From a virus, in the IMG/VR virus record IMGVR_UViG_3300025869_000060, positions 1-29,581 of that record: a DNA stretch of 29,581 nucleotides, one strand, 5' to 3'. Within the stretch, counting starts at the first letter, position 1, and each line of letters starts with the position of its first letter. This document shows positions 1 to 7,979 of this stretch, piece after piece. The translations under genes were made by a program, and so were the position numbers. The notes beneath the pieces were generated by a model. It worked only from the letters and a program-made list of their open reading frames with translations, did no database searches and had not been told where the DNA came from.

Positions 1-2
1 TA

Positions 3-887
3 AGAAATTTCCAAGGACCTTATACTGAAAGATTTAAACAGTCTGAAAAAGATCTTCAAGAATCAAACAAACTTATGGAAAAAGATTTAGCAAGAGACAA
101 GTCTTATTTACAAGCAGATAGAGATAATGCACAATTTAATAGAGAGCAAGCTGCCTTTACAGCTATGGCAAGATTAGGTACTGATCAAGATGTAACAAAT
201 GCACCAGGAGGTGGAGTAGGACAGGTATTAACTATGTTAGGAAAAGCAGGTCCTGAGATAGGTGCAGCAGAAGCAGCATCAAGAGATAACATAAGACAGC
301 AAGATAGAGAAGTAGGTAAATTAGAAATTAAATATAGACAAGCTATGGCTTCAGGTAATTTAGAATTAGCTAATACTTATATGGCTCAGTTACAAGCACT
401 ATCAGGAGAATATGCAAAGTATATGACAGCTAAAGCTGCAGGTTTAGATGCATTAGGTTTAAATAAAATAACTGGTAGAAAAATTACTGAAGTTATAAAA
501 AATGTAGAAGCACAAACAAATCCAAAGTTTGCACTTTTGTTAACTAAAGGAGCTGCTATATCAGGTCTAAATCCTAATATTAATAATCCTTTAAGAGGAG
601 ATAAACCAGGAATATGGACTCAAAATGAAATATTAACATGGGCACAAGATAATGCTCTGCAAAGATTACAACTAGATGCTGCTGCAGGTAAAACATTTGC
701 TAATACACAAATAGCATTTGATAATATGGTAACAACAAATATTGTTAGTTTATTTACTGGTGATGAAAAAGTATTAGATGTTTCTGAAGGTGCTAAAAAA
801 ACTATAAATGATGGTATTGTTGATGGTGTTAAAGTACCAAATAGTACTATAGGTAATGCAAAAGATATAATACTAGGTACACAATAA
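3..887 (+). CDS. Internal virion protein, 5' end cut off by the window edge (partial)
   Basis: The frame is open from the first bases of the window to the TAA at 885-887, so the gene begins upstream and 294 residues are visible. The first ATG in view (75) has no Shine-Dalgarno site and lies inside a continuous helical, coiled-coil-like stretch rich in Gln, Asp, Lys and Arg, so it is not taken as the start. The rest is rich in Ala, Gln and Gly with no enzymatic motif that I can see. It abuts the next gene (TAA directly followed by ATG at 888), a giant internal virion protein, and lies before the endolysin. In T7-like podoviruses this position is held by internal core or ejection proteins. The role is inferred from length, composition and order; a tail-tube or scaffold-like protein is possible. 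Confidence 0.6.
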   Translation, partial: RNFQGPYTERFKQSEKDLQESNKLMEKDLARDKSYLQADRDNAQFNREQAAFTAMARLGTDQDVTNAPGGGVGQVLTMLGKAGPEIGAAEAASRDNIRQQDREVGKLEIKYRQAMASGNLELANTYMAQLQALSGEYAKYMTAKAAGLDALGLNKITGRKITEVIKNVEAQTNPKFALLLTKGAAISGLNPNINNPLRGDKPGIWTQNEILTWAQDNALQRLQLDAAAGKTFANTQIAFDNMVTTNIVSLFTGDEKVLDVSEGAKKTINDGIVDGVKVPNSTIGNAKDIILGTQ

Positions 888-3800
888 ATGGCTATAAGTA
901 TTAACTCACAAGACTTTCGTGAAACAGCTCAAGAATTAGATGCTCTTGCTGCTCAGAAGTTATTGGATGAAGAAAAATATAATCAAATACTAACAGCTAA
1001 AGGTTTTGATAAGAATGAGTTTAAAGAAGCATACATAGAATATGCTGATACTCCTCCAGAAGAGTTAGATGAACAAGCTCAAATAACAAATATTCCTGTT
1101 GTTGATCCTATTATACGTACAGTAGGTAGAGCAGTTGGTGAAGCAGGAAGAGGTATTGCAGATACTACAGAAGATTTCTTTCCTGAGTTTAAAGCTAAAG
1201 TAGGCAGTTTTTTAAATACTGCAGGTGATTATGTTCCTGAAGTTGTTAAAGAATATTCTGATCAAATCTTTAATCCTTATCATGGTGATGGTGTGTATGG
1301 TAAAGCTGAAGAGATGGTTGGAAATATAGGTTCATATTTTATACCTGCTACTGGTATAATAAAAGGAGCAAGACTTGTTGGAGGTGTAACAAGAAATGCT
1401 AAGTTAATTAATTCTTCAGCTAGAGCAGCAAAAATTAATCAAGCTATTAAAACAAATAAAGTTTTAACTAATGCTACAAAGATTAAAGGTAAGTATGGTA
1501 GGATAGCTACAGTTGCTAAAAATTTAGCACTCTATGGTACAGCTTTTGCTGCAAGTGCTACAATAGTAGAAGACCCACAAGAGAATGCTGTTAATTTTTT
1601 ATTAGAAAAGTTTCCTGAATCAACTTTAGCTTTAGAAAGTTTAGCTATTAATCCTAATGATACAGCAGCTCAACAAAGAGTACAAGCTTTTATAAATAAT
1701 ATGGGATTAGAAGTAACTTTTTTTGGAGGATTAAAAGGATTATCATTAACTTATAAAGGTATAAAAGCAGGTACTAAAAAAGTAATACCTACACAATTAA
1801 ATAAACTTTTAACAGCTACTACTTCAAGAAGAGGAATGACAGATGATGTTTTAGCTAACTTTGTAAAGTATAATGCTGTAGCAAAAAATGCTTATGATAC
1901 TGCTGTGGTAGAAAGTAGAGAGTTATCTAAATTAATGAAGAAAGATAAATTTGATTCTGTTGAAAACATTGCTGTAGTTAATGAAGCATTGGCTGGAAAT
2001 AAATCAGCTCTAGCTCAACTGCCTTCTCTTGTTAAGCCTAAAGTTATAGGTATGAGAAAAGAAATTGATGACTTATCTGGATATTTTTTAAAAGAAAATA
2101 GAACATCAGGTGGTTTAAAAGTTACTATACAAGATAATTTAAAAACATATATTACACGTACTTTTGAGATGTTTGAAAATCCTTCTTATATTAGAGAAAT
2201 GAAAAGTGTTCTTAAAAAAAATCGTAAGAATATATCTAACAATCAATTAGATCGTATATCTAATATAGGTATGAGAGATATATCTGATTATTTAATTAAC
2301 ACAATGAATCTTACACCTGCACAAGCAGCAGAAAATATAAATCAAGCATTAAAAAATTATCAAAAAGGTCCAGATGGTATTGGTTCTTTCTTATCTGACT
2401 TAGCAGGAACAGCATCAAGTAAAACAGGTTCTACTACAAAAGGATTTTTTAAAAGAAAAAAATTAGATGAAAAAGTTAAATCATTTTTAGGAGAAGTTAA
2501 AGATCCTAATCTTAATTATGTTAATGCTTATCAAAAGTTAGCTGTATATAAAGCAGAAGTAGATTTTTTAGAAACACTTGCTAAAGATATGATAGATAGT
2601 GGAGCAGCTAAAGAGTCTATAAAAAAAGGAAAGCAAATGTTTGCTCCTGAAGATGTAGGAAAGTTTGAATTAGCAAATGATGTTGCTCAAGAAAGATTGG
2701 CTAAAATTTTTGGTAAAGGTCCTATTAATAAAGGTTCAATAAAAAATCCTTTAGAAGGATTATATATAGATCCTAATTATAAACAAGCTTTAAAAGATGG
2801 GTTACAAGCTATTAATCCTACAGAAAGTAGTGCAATGAGGTCATGGCTTGCTTTAAAAACAACTTCTCAATTAGGTTTAACTGCATTAAATCCAGCTACA
2901 CATGCTGTTAATGTATTTGGTAATAATATATTTATGGCTGCTAATGGATTTATTCCTGGTACAAGAGGTGCAGTAAATGCTGCTACATTTGTTGGTTCTA
3001 AACTATCTGGTTTAACTACTAAAAATCTTACACAAAAATGGAATAGATATAGGGAATTAGGTATTACAGGTAGTGATGTTTTAACAGAAACTATTAGAGC
3101 TAACATAAAACAAATGTCACGTGGTATTAATATGTATGATAAACCTTCAGTAGCTAGAAAACTTTTAACTTCTCCTTATAAAGTTACAAAAAAAACATTA
3201 GGTAAAGTTATAGATACATATCAACTTGAAGATGATATATATAAAATAATGCATTTTGAAAACACAATAAAGTATTTATCAAAAGCTTTTCCAGAAAGAT
3301 CTTTAATTGAGATTGAAGAAATGGCAGCAAAAAGAACAAGAGATTTAATGCCTAATTATTTAATTGCTCCTAAGTTTTTAAAAAAATTAAGGAATAAACC
3401 TATAGGAGATTTTGCTACATTTGCTGCTGAGTCTACAAGAGTCGCTAAAAATCTAGTTGCTTATACAGTTGAAGATGCACTTAGTGGTAATCCTGAATTA
3501 ATGTCTTTAGCTGCTAGGCGTTTAGGTGGAATGACTATTGCAGGTTTAGGTGCAGATGTACTACAAGCAAAGTCTCAAGTTATGATGGGCATATCAGATG
3601 ATGAAAAGGAAGCTTCTTATATAGTAGGACCTTCTTTTAATTATAATGTTCCTCAATTTTATTTAAGTGGTGTAGAAGATTATAAAGGTAAAAAGGTTAT
3701 AAGAAGTGTTTCATCAGGCAGTTTAGATCCATTTAGTTTTATTAAATCAGCAGCTAGGTTTACTCATAAAATATTAAATGATGATGAGATGTCATTAGAA

Positions 3801-4631
3801 AAAATAAAAAATATACGATATGAACCTGAACTTTTTAAATTAGGTATTTCTATGGTAGATAAAACTTTAGCTCCTTTTTTAGGAACATCTATAATAACAG
3901 ATTCATTAGTACAAGCAGTAAAAGATGTAGATGAAGGTAATCCTGGAGCTGCTGTATATGGTGTAGGTGAAGCTTTACTTTTTCCAGGTGTAAGAAAATT
4001 TATACAAAATAGAGCAGAGTTTGAATCTCAAAAAGGTTATATTCCTGAAGGAGAAAGAACAAAAGGAAGATCAGATTCTTTAATATCTACTGAATATAAA
4101 GGAGTTCCTGGACAAACAGACTGGAAAGCATTGCTAGGTTTTAAAGTTAATCTACAAGATTTATCTTCTTCTGTTAAATATAATATAGGTTATGATTTAA
4201 ATAATATAAATAAAAATAAAAAACTTTCTCAGTTATTAAAAGGTATAGATGGTCCTATACTTAAATTAAAAAAGTTTGGTAGAAATTTTGCAGGTGATAG
4301 AGCTGTTACTACTGAACAAGATTTAAAGAACGCTAAGAAATCAGATGAGTTACGTATATTAAGAGATGAAAAAAACATACGTATGTATGTAGAAGCTTAT
4401 AAAACTTTAGGTTTTTCTATGGAAGATATTGTAAAGAATTTAAGAAATAATAATAATATAGATATATTAGTTAATATAGGATTAAATATGCATACACCTT
4501 CTAAGTTAACTTCTAGTGATATAGACAATTATCAAAAAAAATTAAAAAAATTAGGTATAAATTTACCAGTAGAGTACTTTCAAAAAATGGATGAAGCAAC
4601 AACAGGTTCTAAAATAAACGAAGAGGATTAA
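888..4631 (+). CDS. Giant internal virion (ejection core) protein, 1247 aa
   Basis: The predicted protein has 1247 residues and starts at the ATG directly after the preceding stop. The N-terminal 70 residues are acidic and helical. Several Gly/Ala-rich hydrophobic stretches follow, at about residues 150-170, 205-230 and 650-690 and again near 890-910, with long Lys/Asn-rich helical stretches between them. Phages with T7-like virions encode one or two proteins of more than 1000 residues just upstream of lysis genes. These form the internal core and are ejected to span the envelope, and hydrophobic patches in otherwise soluble chains fit that. I see no transglycosylase signature such as that at the N terminus of T7 gp16, so peptidoglycan cleavage may depend on the separate M15 enzyme at 4896. 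The family is recognised by size and context, not by a motif. Confidence 0.65.
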   Translation: MAISINSQDFRETAQELDALAAQKLLDEEKYNQILTAKGFDKNEFKEAYIEYADTPPEELDEQAQITNIPVVDPIIRTVGRAVGEAGRGIADTTEDFFPEFKAKVGSFLNTAGDYVPEVVKEYSDQIFNPYHGDGVYGKAEEMVGNIGSYFIPATGIIKGARLVGGVTRNAKLINSSARAAKINQAIKTNKVLTNATKIKGKYGRIATVAKNLALYGTAFAASATIVEDPQENAVNFLLEKFPESTLALESLAINPNDTAAQQRVQAFINNMGLEVTFFGGLKGLSLTYKGIKAGTKKVIPTQLNKLLTATTSRRGMTDDVLANFVKYNAVAKNAYDTAVVESRELSKLMKKDKFDSVENIAVVNEALAGNKSALAQLPSLVKPKVIGMRKEIDDLSGYFLKENRTSGGLKVTIQDNLKTYITRTFEMFENPSYIREMKSVLKKNRKNISNNQLDRISNIGMRDISDYLINTMNLTPAQAAENINQALKNYQKGPDGIGSFLSDLAGTASSKTGSTTKGFFKRKKLDEKVKSFLGEVKDPNLNYVNAYQKLAVYKAEVDFLETLAKDMIDSGAAKESIKKGKQMFAPEDVGKFELANDVAQERLAKIFGKGPINKGSIKNPLEGLYIDPNYKQALKDGLQAINPTESSAMRSWLALKTTSQLGLTALNPATHAVNVFGNNIFMAANGFIPGTRGAVNAATFVGSKLSGLTTKNLTQKWNRYRELGITGSDVLTETIRANIKQMSRGINMYDKPSVARKLLTSPYKVTKKTLGKVIDTYQLEDDIYKIMHFENTIKYLSKAFPERSLIEIEEMAAKRTRDLMPNYLIAPKFLKKLRNKPIGDFATFAAESTRVAKNLVAYTVEDALSGNPELMSLAARRLGGMTIAGLGADVLQAKSQVMMGISDDEKEASYIVGPSFNYNVPQFYLSGVEDYKGKKVIRSVSSGSLDPFSFIKSAARFTHKILNDDEMSLEKIKNIRYEPELFKLGISMVDKTLAPFLGTSIITDSLVQAVKDVDEGNPGAAVYGVGEALLFPGVRKFIQNRAEFESQKGYIPEGERTKGRSDSLISTEYKGVPGQTDWKALLGFKVNLQDLSSSVKYNIGYDLNNINKNKKLSQLLKGIDGPILKLKKFGRNFAGDRAVTTEQDLKNAKKSDELRILRDEKNIRMYVEAYKTLGFSMEDIVKNLRNNNNIDILVNIGLNMHTPSKLTSSDIDNYQKKLKKLGINLPVEYFQKMDEATTGSKINEED

Positions 4632-4635
4632 GACA

Positions 4636-4896
4636 ATGGAAGATATGACTATGCTTTGGAATGCTATACTTACATTAGCTGTAGGTGCATTCTTATGGTG
4701 GATTAAAGGTACAAATAATTCTATCAATGTACTAAGAAGAGATTTAAGAAACCATGCTTTAGAAGATGCAAAAACTAGAGAACATCTAGCAATTAATTAT
4801 GCAACTAAAGCTGAAGTAAATAGTGAGATAGGAAAGATACTAACAAGATTTGATAAGTTAGAAGCTAAACTAGATAGGTGGATGGAGAAACATTAA
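4636..4896 (+). CDS. Small membrane protein with one TM helix and coiled coil, lysis-module candidate
   Basis: The protein has 86 residues. A hydrophobic helix at about residues 6-22 (Leu/Ala/Val/Phe then WW) is followed by a charged coiled-coil-like region to the C terminus. The start ATG is preceded by GAGGA at good spacing, four bases after the giant virion gene ends. Its stop overlaps the ATG of the endolysin gene by one base (TAATG), which suggests translational coupling. One N-terminal TM plus a coiled coil directly before an endolysin fits a pinholin-like or holin-accessory protein or an inner-membrane spanin, but no family-specific motif settles which. The classical holin candidate of this phage lies on the other strand at 7565-7978. 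Confidence 0.6.
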   Translation: MEDMTMLWNAILTLAVGAFLWWIKGTNNSINVLRRDLRNHALEDAKTREHLAINYATKAEVNSEIGKILTRFDKLEAKLDRWMEKH

Positions 4897-5279
4897 TGCA
4901 TAAAAGATGGATATACTTTACTGAAGATGAGATGAGATGTAAAGGTTCAGGTAATGTACATATGGATGAAGACTTCATGACTAAGCTTGTAGCTATACGT
5001 GAGAAACTTAGTGCACCCATGACTATTACATCTGGCTATAGAGACCCTGAACATAATGATAGAGTAGGAGGATCTAAAAGTTCTGCACATGTAGAAGGTA
5101 AAGCTGTAGATATAGCGTGTTATGGAGACAAAGCTTTTAAAATTATACAGTTAGCTATTGAAGAAGGGTTTACTGGTATAGGTGTGAGTCAAAAAGGTCC
5201 TCATGGTGCACGATTTATTCATTTAGACACTATGGATATTAGTCCCCTTGTTGCTAGACCTTGGGTGTGGAGCTACTAA
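4896..5279 (+). CDS. M15-type D-Ala-D-Ala peptidase endolysin
   Basis: The protein has 127 residues, starting at the ATG in the TAATG overlap with the previous gene and preceded by GGAG. A GTG six codons upstream is open but has no ribosome binding site. Zinc-peptidase residues are clear: the H65-V-E-G-K-A-V-D72 motif (HxxGxAxD) and H109 in FIHLD, together with the TSGYRDPEHN segment at 45-54. This matches the short M15_3-type carboxypeptidase/endopeptidase domain used by many phages to cleave the peptide stem of Gram-negative peptidoglycan. There is no signal peptide, so export would need a holin. It sits at the end of the structural operon, between two TM/coiled-coil proteins. Function is confident; exact bond specificity is not. 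Confidence 0.88.
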   Translation: MHKRWIYFTEDEMRCKGSGNVHMDEDFMTKLVAIREKLSAPMTITSGYRDPEHNDRVGGSKSSAHVEGKAVDIACYGDKAFKIIQLAIEEGFTGIGVSQKGPHGARFIHLDTMDISPLVARPWVWSY

Positions 5280-5377
5280 CATGTGGTTCTCTAGGGTACT
5301 ATGGTATACCAAAGGGTGTTAGAGGGCACTCCTGCCTCACTACAGAGCTAAAATATTTTAAAACAAAGGAATAAACC

Positions 5378-5749
5378 ATGAGAATAGGACAAATAGCAGT
5401 ATGGTTGCCAGTAGCACTAACTATTATTGGTGCAAGTTATGGTATGATAAACTTTGTTAATAATCTTAGTGGTGTAACTACAACTACTGAAAGAGAACTA
5501 GCTATACTTAAAGAGAAAGTAAACTCTATTGATAGTAAGTATACTATAGAAGTAAAAAATATTAATGATAAATATAATACTGCTAGAGAAGAACTTGTTG
5601 TAGAGATTACACAAGTAATAGAAAGAGTAGCATTAATGGAGGGTATTGTTAGATCTTCAGAACAACAGTACTATACTCTTAAAGATACACTACAAGATCA
5701 GAAGCATGACATACAGGAGTTAAATAGATTACTTAATGGAGGGTACTAA
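5378..5749 (+). CDS. Spanin-like membrane protein: N-terminal TM and long coiled coil
   Basis: The protein has 123 residues. A TM helix at about 6-28 is followed by a long, strongly charged helical region with heptad-like spacing to the end. AAAGGA lies ahead of the ATG. Its stop overlaps the next ATG by one base (TAATG at 5747-5751). An N-in, C-out single-span protein with a periplasmic coiled coil just after the endolysin is the topology of an inner-membrane spanin (Rz type). I do not see an Rz1-like lipoprotein nested in it, and the next gene lacks a lipobox, so a complete two-component spanin is not shown. A holin accessory role is the alternative. Confidence 0.55.
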   Translation: MRIGQIAVWLPVALTIIGASYGMINFVNNLSGVTTTTERELAILKEKVNSIDSKYTIEVKNINDKYNTAREELVVEITQVIERVALMEGIVRSSEQQYYTLKDTLQDQKHDIQELNRLLNGGY

Positions 5750-6186
5750 TGCCTACATGGAACAGAGGTCCTTTCTGGGTAGCTTTATTTATATTTATAA
5801 TTGTTATTGCATGGTCTGTTAAAAGCTCAAAAGCTATTAATGAATACCTTAATGACTCTGGTAATCATTGTAGTAGTGGATCAGCAGAACCTTATATAGA
5901 ATTACGTAAAGGACAATCAGGTAATAGTTATCCACATTCTTATACTAATAATTATGATGGAGAATCAGAAGATTATGCTATAGGATTTAGATTTAGATTT
6001 CAATTAGGATCTAGTTGTACTAAAGAATATAAAAAAATGATGCAACAAAACATGAATTTAAAACAAGAGTTAGAATTATTAAAACTTTGTTCTCGTTATA
6101 GAGATTTAGATTTAGGTTCTAGCTTTGCTACTGTAAGGGAGAAATGTAAACATGTCAGAAAAAGACAAGTTGATACTGAAGAATAA
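5749..6186 (+). CDS. Membrane-anchored protein with Cys-containing extracytoplasmic domain
   Basis: The protein has 145 residues. A strongly hydrophobic segment at about 9-24 serves as signal anchor. It is followed by a polar domain with cysteines at 41, 90, 114 and 133, spaced as possible disulphide pairs, an aromatic/Arg alternating strand near 76-88 (GFRFRFQLG), and a helical region. It is translated with overlap from the previous TM gene and is the last sizeable gene of the late operon. I do not recognise a named family. Position suggests a lysis or envelope role, but this is inference. There is no Cys at a lipobox position, so it is not an obvious outer-membrane spanin. Confidence 0.6.
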   Translation: MPTWNRGPFWVALFIFIIVIAWSVKSSKAINEYLNDSGNHCSSGSAEPYIELRKGQSGNSYPHSYTNNYDGESEDYAIGFRFRFQLGSSCTKEYKKMMQQNMNLKQELELLKLCSRYRDLDLGSSFATVREKCKHVRKRQVDTEE

Positions 6187-6271
6187 TCCAGACTGTAAAT
6201 GTAATGAATGTAAGTGTGAGGTTAAAGAAGAAACTTTATTAACTAAACTTATTAAAGTATTGTCTACTTAA
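6152..6271 (+). CDS. Small Cys-rich protein, 39 aa, with CKCNECKC cluster
   Basis: An ATG at 6152 preceded by AGGGAGA (nine bases) opens a 39-codon frame that overlaps the end of the previous gene out of frame and stops with TAA at 6269-6271. The product has a CxCxxCxC cluster at residues 15-22, flanked by Lys/Glu-rich segments, as in small metal-binding peptides. Its last eight bases overlap the end of the opposite-strand terminase small subunit gene, so the two operons converge here with no visible terminator. It is short, so the call rests on the Shine-Dalgarno site, the Cys pattern and the tight packing. No function can be assigned. Confidence 0.5.
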   Translation: MSEKDKLILKNNPDCKCNECKCEVKEETLLTKLIKVLST

Positions 6272-6683
6272 ACTCACATAGTTCTATAAGTTTATTAACT
6301 TTATCTTTACCTAATATTTTTAAAGACTTAACAATACTTAGGTCTACAGTCTCAGGAGTCAGCTCTACTTCTTTATCATTCTTAACTCCTCTTACCTTAG
6401 ACAATAACTCTAAAGCTTTTATAGCACTTGTAGCATTACCACTTCTATTAGCATTGTTATATTGTGCTTCTATTTCAGATATAACATCTACATTTGTTTC
6501 TAGTGTAGACTCAAGCTCTTCTATACGTTCTTTAATCTCTTCGTTATTTAGTAACCTATGACCTTGATTTGCAAAAGCTTGAGCACTACTACCTGTATAA
6601 CCTGCAGCTCTAGCAGCTTCAGTAGCATTTCTATGTAGTATATAAGCTTGAGCAAAGCGTTCTTGTTTCTCATTAATAGCCAT
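6264..6683 (-). CDS. terS: Terminase small subunit (Terminase_2 type)
   Basis: The protein has 139 residues from the ATG at 6683, which overlaps the stop of the upstream gene (TAATG); a TTG ten codons upstream is less likely. The N-terminal half has the typical pattern of phage small terminases: EKQERFAQAYI, then NATEAARAAGYTG (the turn of a helix-turn-helix), then a stretch ending NNEEIKERIEEL. This DNA-binding domain is followed by an acidic helical oligomerisation region and a short C-terminal part. The protein recognises the packaging site and regulates the large subunit. It is the last gene of the minus-strand operon, about 21 kb from the large subunit at 28067-29572 on the other strand; side-by-side placement is more usual. 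Confidence 0.8.
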   Translation of the reverse strand: MAINEKQERFAQAYILHRNATEAARAAGYTGSSAQAFANQGHRLLNNEEIKERIEELESTLETNVDVISEIEAQYNNANRSGNATSAIKALELLSKVRGVKNDKEVELTPETVDLSIVKSLKILGKDKVNKLIELCEFK

Positions 6684-7012
6684 TAAATTTCTTGCTCTCT
6701 TTCTAATCTCCAAATATTCTCTTGTTTATTTTCATTTAAATCTGGATTAACATTAGGTGTAATCTTCCATAAGTTATCTCTACGATCTGTAGTATCACAT
6801 TTTCCATCAACAATTTCAATGTCTTCAGGTTTATCTTTATCAAAGTCTATAATGTTATCATAGTAAGGACCTACTTGAGTTTGAAATGTATACGAGAGCA
6901 TACGTTCACAGTTCTCTAAACTTAAATCTTTAGAGTAAGGTGCACTCTCAAATGTAGTACACTCCCCACGAAAACAAATGAGGAGTATAGCTACATGAAA
7001 TATCTCAAGCAT
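6683..7012 (-). CDS. Secreted or lipoprotein-like hypothetical protein, 109 aa
   Basis: The product is 109 residues with a short hydrophobic N-terminal segment (about residues 2-14), consistent with a signal peptide, followed by a polar acidic domain with Cys at 13, 18, 35 and 72. The ATG at 7012 overlaps the stop of the 39-aa gene upstream (TAATG), and its stop overlaps the start of terS the same way. It is therefore one of four one-base-overlap genes in a row, which suggests coupled translation. I do not recognise a family. Location between holin and terminase genes suggests late expression, perhaps an envelope role; this is inference. Confidence 0.55.
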   Translation of the reverse strand: MLEIFHVAILLICFRGECTTFESAPYSKDLSLENCERMLSYTFQTQVGPYYDNIIDFDKDKPEDIEIVDGKCDTTDRRDNLWKITPNVNPDLNENKQENIWRLEREQEI

Positions 7013-7131
7013 TATCTAACAGCCCAATGAAACAACCCTGCAATAAGTCCTGTTACTACTCCATAGTAAATAACATATGTTAAAGTAGTATCTTTATATT
7101 TATTATATAAATATTTTATATCATTAATCAT
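7012..7131 (-). CDS. Small single-TM protein, 39 aa
   Basis: The frame runs from an ATG at 7131, whose A is the last base of the upstream stop, to a TAA overlapping the next ATG at 7012. The product has a polar, Tyr/Lys-rich N terminus and a hydrophobic helix of about 18 residues at 18-36 (YVIYYGVVTGLIAGLFHW), ending in Arg. Exact one-base overlaps at both ends are strong support for a real gene despite its size. It resembles tiny phage membrane peptides of lysis regions, but no function is assignable. Confidence 0.65.
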   Translation of the reverse strand: MINDIKYLYNKYKDTTLTYVIYYGVVTGLIAGLFHWAVR

Positions 7132-7493
7132 TAAAATTTAAACTCCTGTTCAAAAAAGATAATACCATCATCATCTATATTAGTATCAAACTGATTAAGA
7201 TCTTTACCAGTTTCTCTAGTCCAACCAAACTTGATAGTACTACCACTTACTTGTTTATACTTACCAAACAATCGCATTTTACTTTTCTGATCTTCATCCA
7301 TATCGAAGTAGTATCTGTATCCTGCAGACCATCCAGGTAATGTACTAAACCCTTTAGACTCAGTAGCTTCTGCTTCTTTAGGCATTGTAAAAAATATAGA
7401 ACCTATGACTATTAATGAAAGGACAAGGCATGCAATAATGTACTTGATTTTTTTCTTATTTTTCTTGGTAGTATCTTTAGATTTCTTAGCCAT
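7131..7493 (-). CDS. Signal-anchored protein with beta-rich C-terminal domain, 120 aa
   Basis: The protein has 120 residues with a highly Lys-rich cytosolic start (1-16), a TM or signal segment at about 17-36, and a C-terminal part of alternating aromatic and polar residues (GYRYYFDMDED, then MRLFGKYKQ and IKFGWTRETG) that ends in Phe. The C-terminal pattern looks beta-stranded and would lie outside the inner membrane. AAGGAG precedes the ATG at 7493. It follows the holin gene and precedes three tightly coupled small genes. The family is not recognised; an envelope or lysis function is plausible from context only. Confidence 0.6.
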   Translation of the reverse strand: MAKKSKDTTKKNKKKIKYIIACLVLSLIVIGSIFFTMPKEAEATESKGFSTLPGWSAGYRYYFDMDEDQKSKMRLFGKYKQVSGSTIKFGWTRETGKDLNQFDTNIDDDGIIFFEQEFKF

Positions 7494-7561
7494 TTAATTT
7501 CTCCTTGTAAAGTATTAGCAGATGAGATCCACTCCCATTCTGATTCATTGTATGGAAACAT
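7412..7561 (-). CDS. Possible small overlapping ORF, 49 aa
   Basis: An ATG at 7561, four bases after the holin stop, opens a 49-codon frame. It fills the 71-base gap and then runs 82 bases into the next gene in another frame. The first 24 residues, in the gap, are acidic and Trp-rich (NESEWEWISS) and look coding-like. The remainder, in the overlap, is Lys/Arg-rich. The only ribosome-binding match is an AAAGG about 14 bases upstream, which is weak. It may be a real small gene or chance; the geometry recalls nested spanin genes, but no lipobox is present. Confidence 0.3.
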   Translation of the reverse strand: MFPYNESEWEWISSANTLQGEIKWLRNLKILPRKIRKKSSTLLHALSFH

Positions 7562-7564
7562 AGT

Positions 7565-7978
7565 TTAGTTTAACCTTTTAAATTTATCGTAACTCCTAGC
7601 ACCTGTATAACCAAGATAACCTACACCAAACAATGTAATAATAGGTTCAGGTATAGCTGAGAGCCAGCCATGAAAACCTTCTATTAATCGTAGTGCAAGT
7701 TCAGGATTAAAAGCATGAACAAGAGCCATTGGAATTGATGTTAATATTAATAAGTACACTACATATAAAAATGTAGGTCTTGCTCTGGATGTCCAAGGAT
7801 CTTTTGACTGAGCTTCAGCAAGTATAGCTGATAACTGATGTTCTACTTCTTTTAATTTTCCTTCTTGTGCTTGTTGAATTAGCTGTAACTTAGCAGCTTC
7901 TCTAGCTTTAGGATCAGGTACAACTCTATCTATAACCTCTCCTACAACAGGCAGTAGTTGTGTTAATAAACTAAGCAT
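7565..7978 (-). CDS. Holin, three-TM GTA-holin type (Holin_3TM-like)
   Basis: The protein has 137 residues. It has an amphipathic N-terminal segment (1-20), a charged helical stretch with PDPKAREAAKLQ near 21-32, then DPWTSRARP at about 60-68 and two strong TM segments at about 69-90 and 104-126. The DPWT-x-RARP junction before the first long TM is characteristic of the three-TM holins found in alphaproteobacterial gene transfer agents and phages. It would permeabilise the inner membrane for the endolysin at 4896-5279, which is on the opposite strand. The ATG is preceded by AAAGGAG. A strong promoter match lies just upstream at 8005-8033, inside the end of the methyltransferase gene. Confidence 0.75.
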   Translation of the reverse strand: MLSLLTQLLPVVGEVIDRVVPDPKAREAAKLQLIQQAQEGKLKEVEHQLSAILAEAQSKDPWTSRARPTFLYVVYLLILTSIPMALVHAFNPELALRLIEGFHGWLSAIPEPIITLFGVGYLGYTGARSYDKFKRLN

Positions 7979-7979
7979 G

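Noticed and set aside
2867-3106. Minus-strand 79-codon open frame
   Set aside because: Antisense shadow inside the 1247-aa virion protein gene; no ribosome site and no operon context.
5280-5377. Possible tRNA or terminator in the 98-base gap after the endolysin gene
   Set aside because: Short GC-richer inverted repeats (such as GAGGGCA/TGCCTC near 5321-5338) are present, but there is no cloverleaf, no T-loop sequence and no T run.
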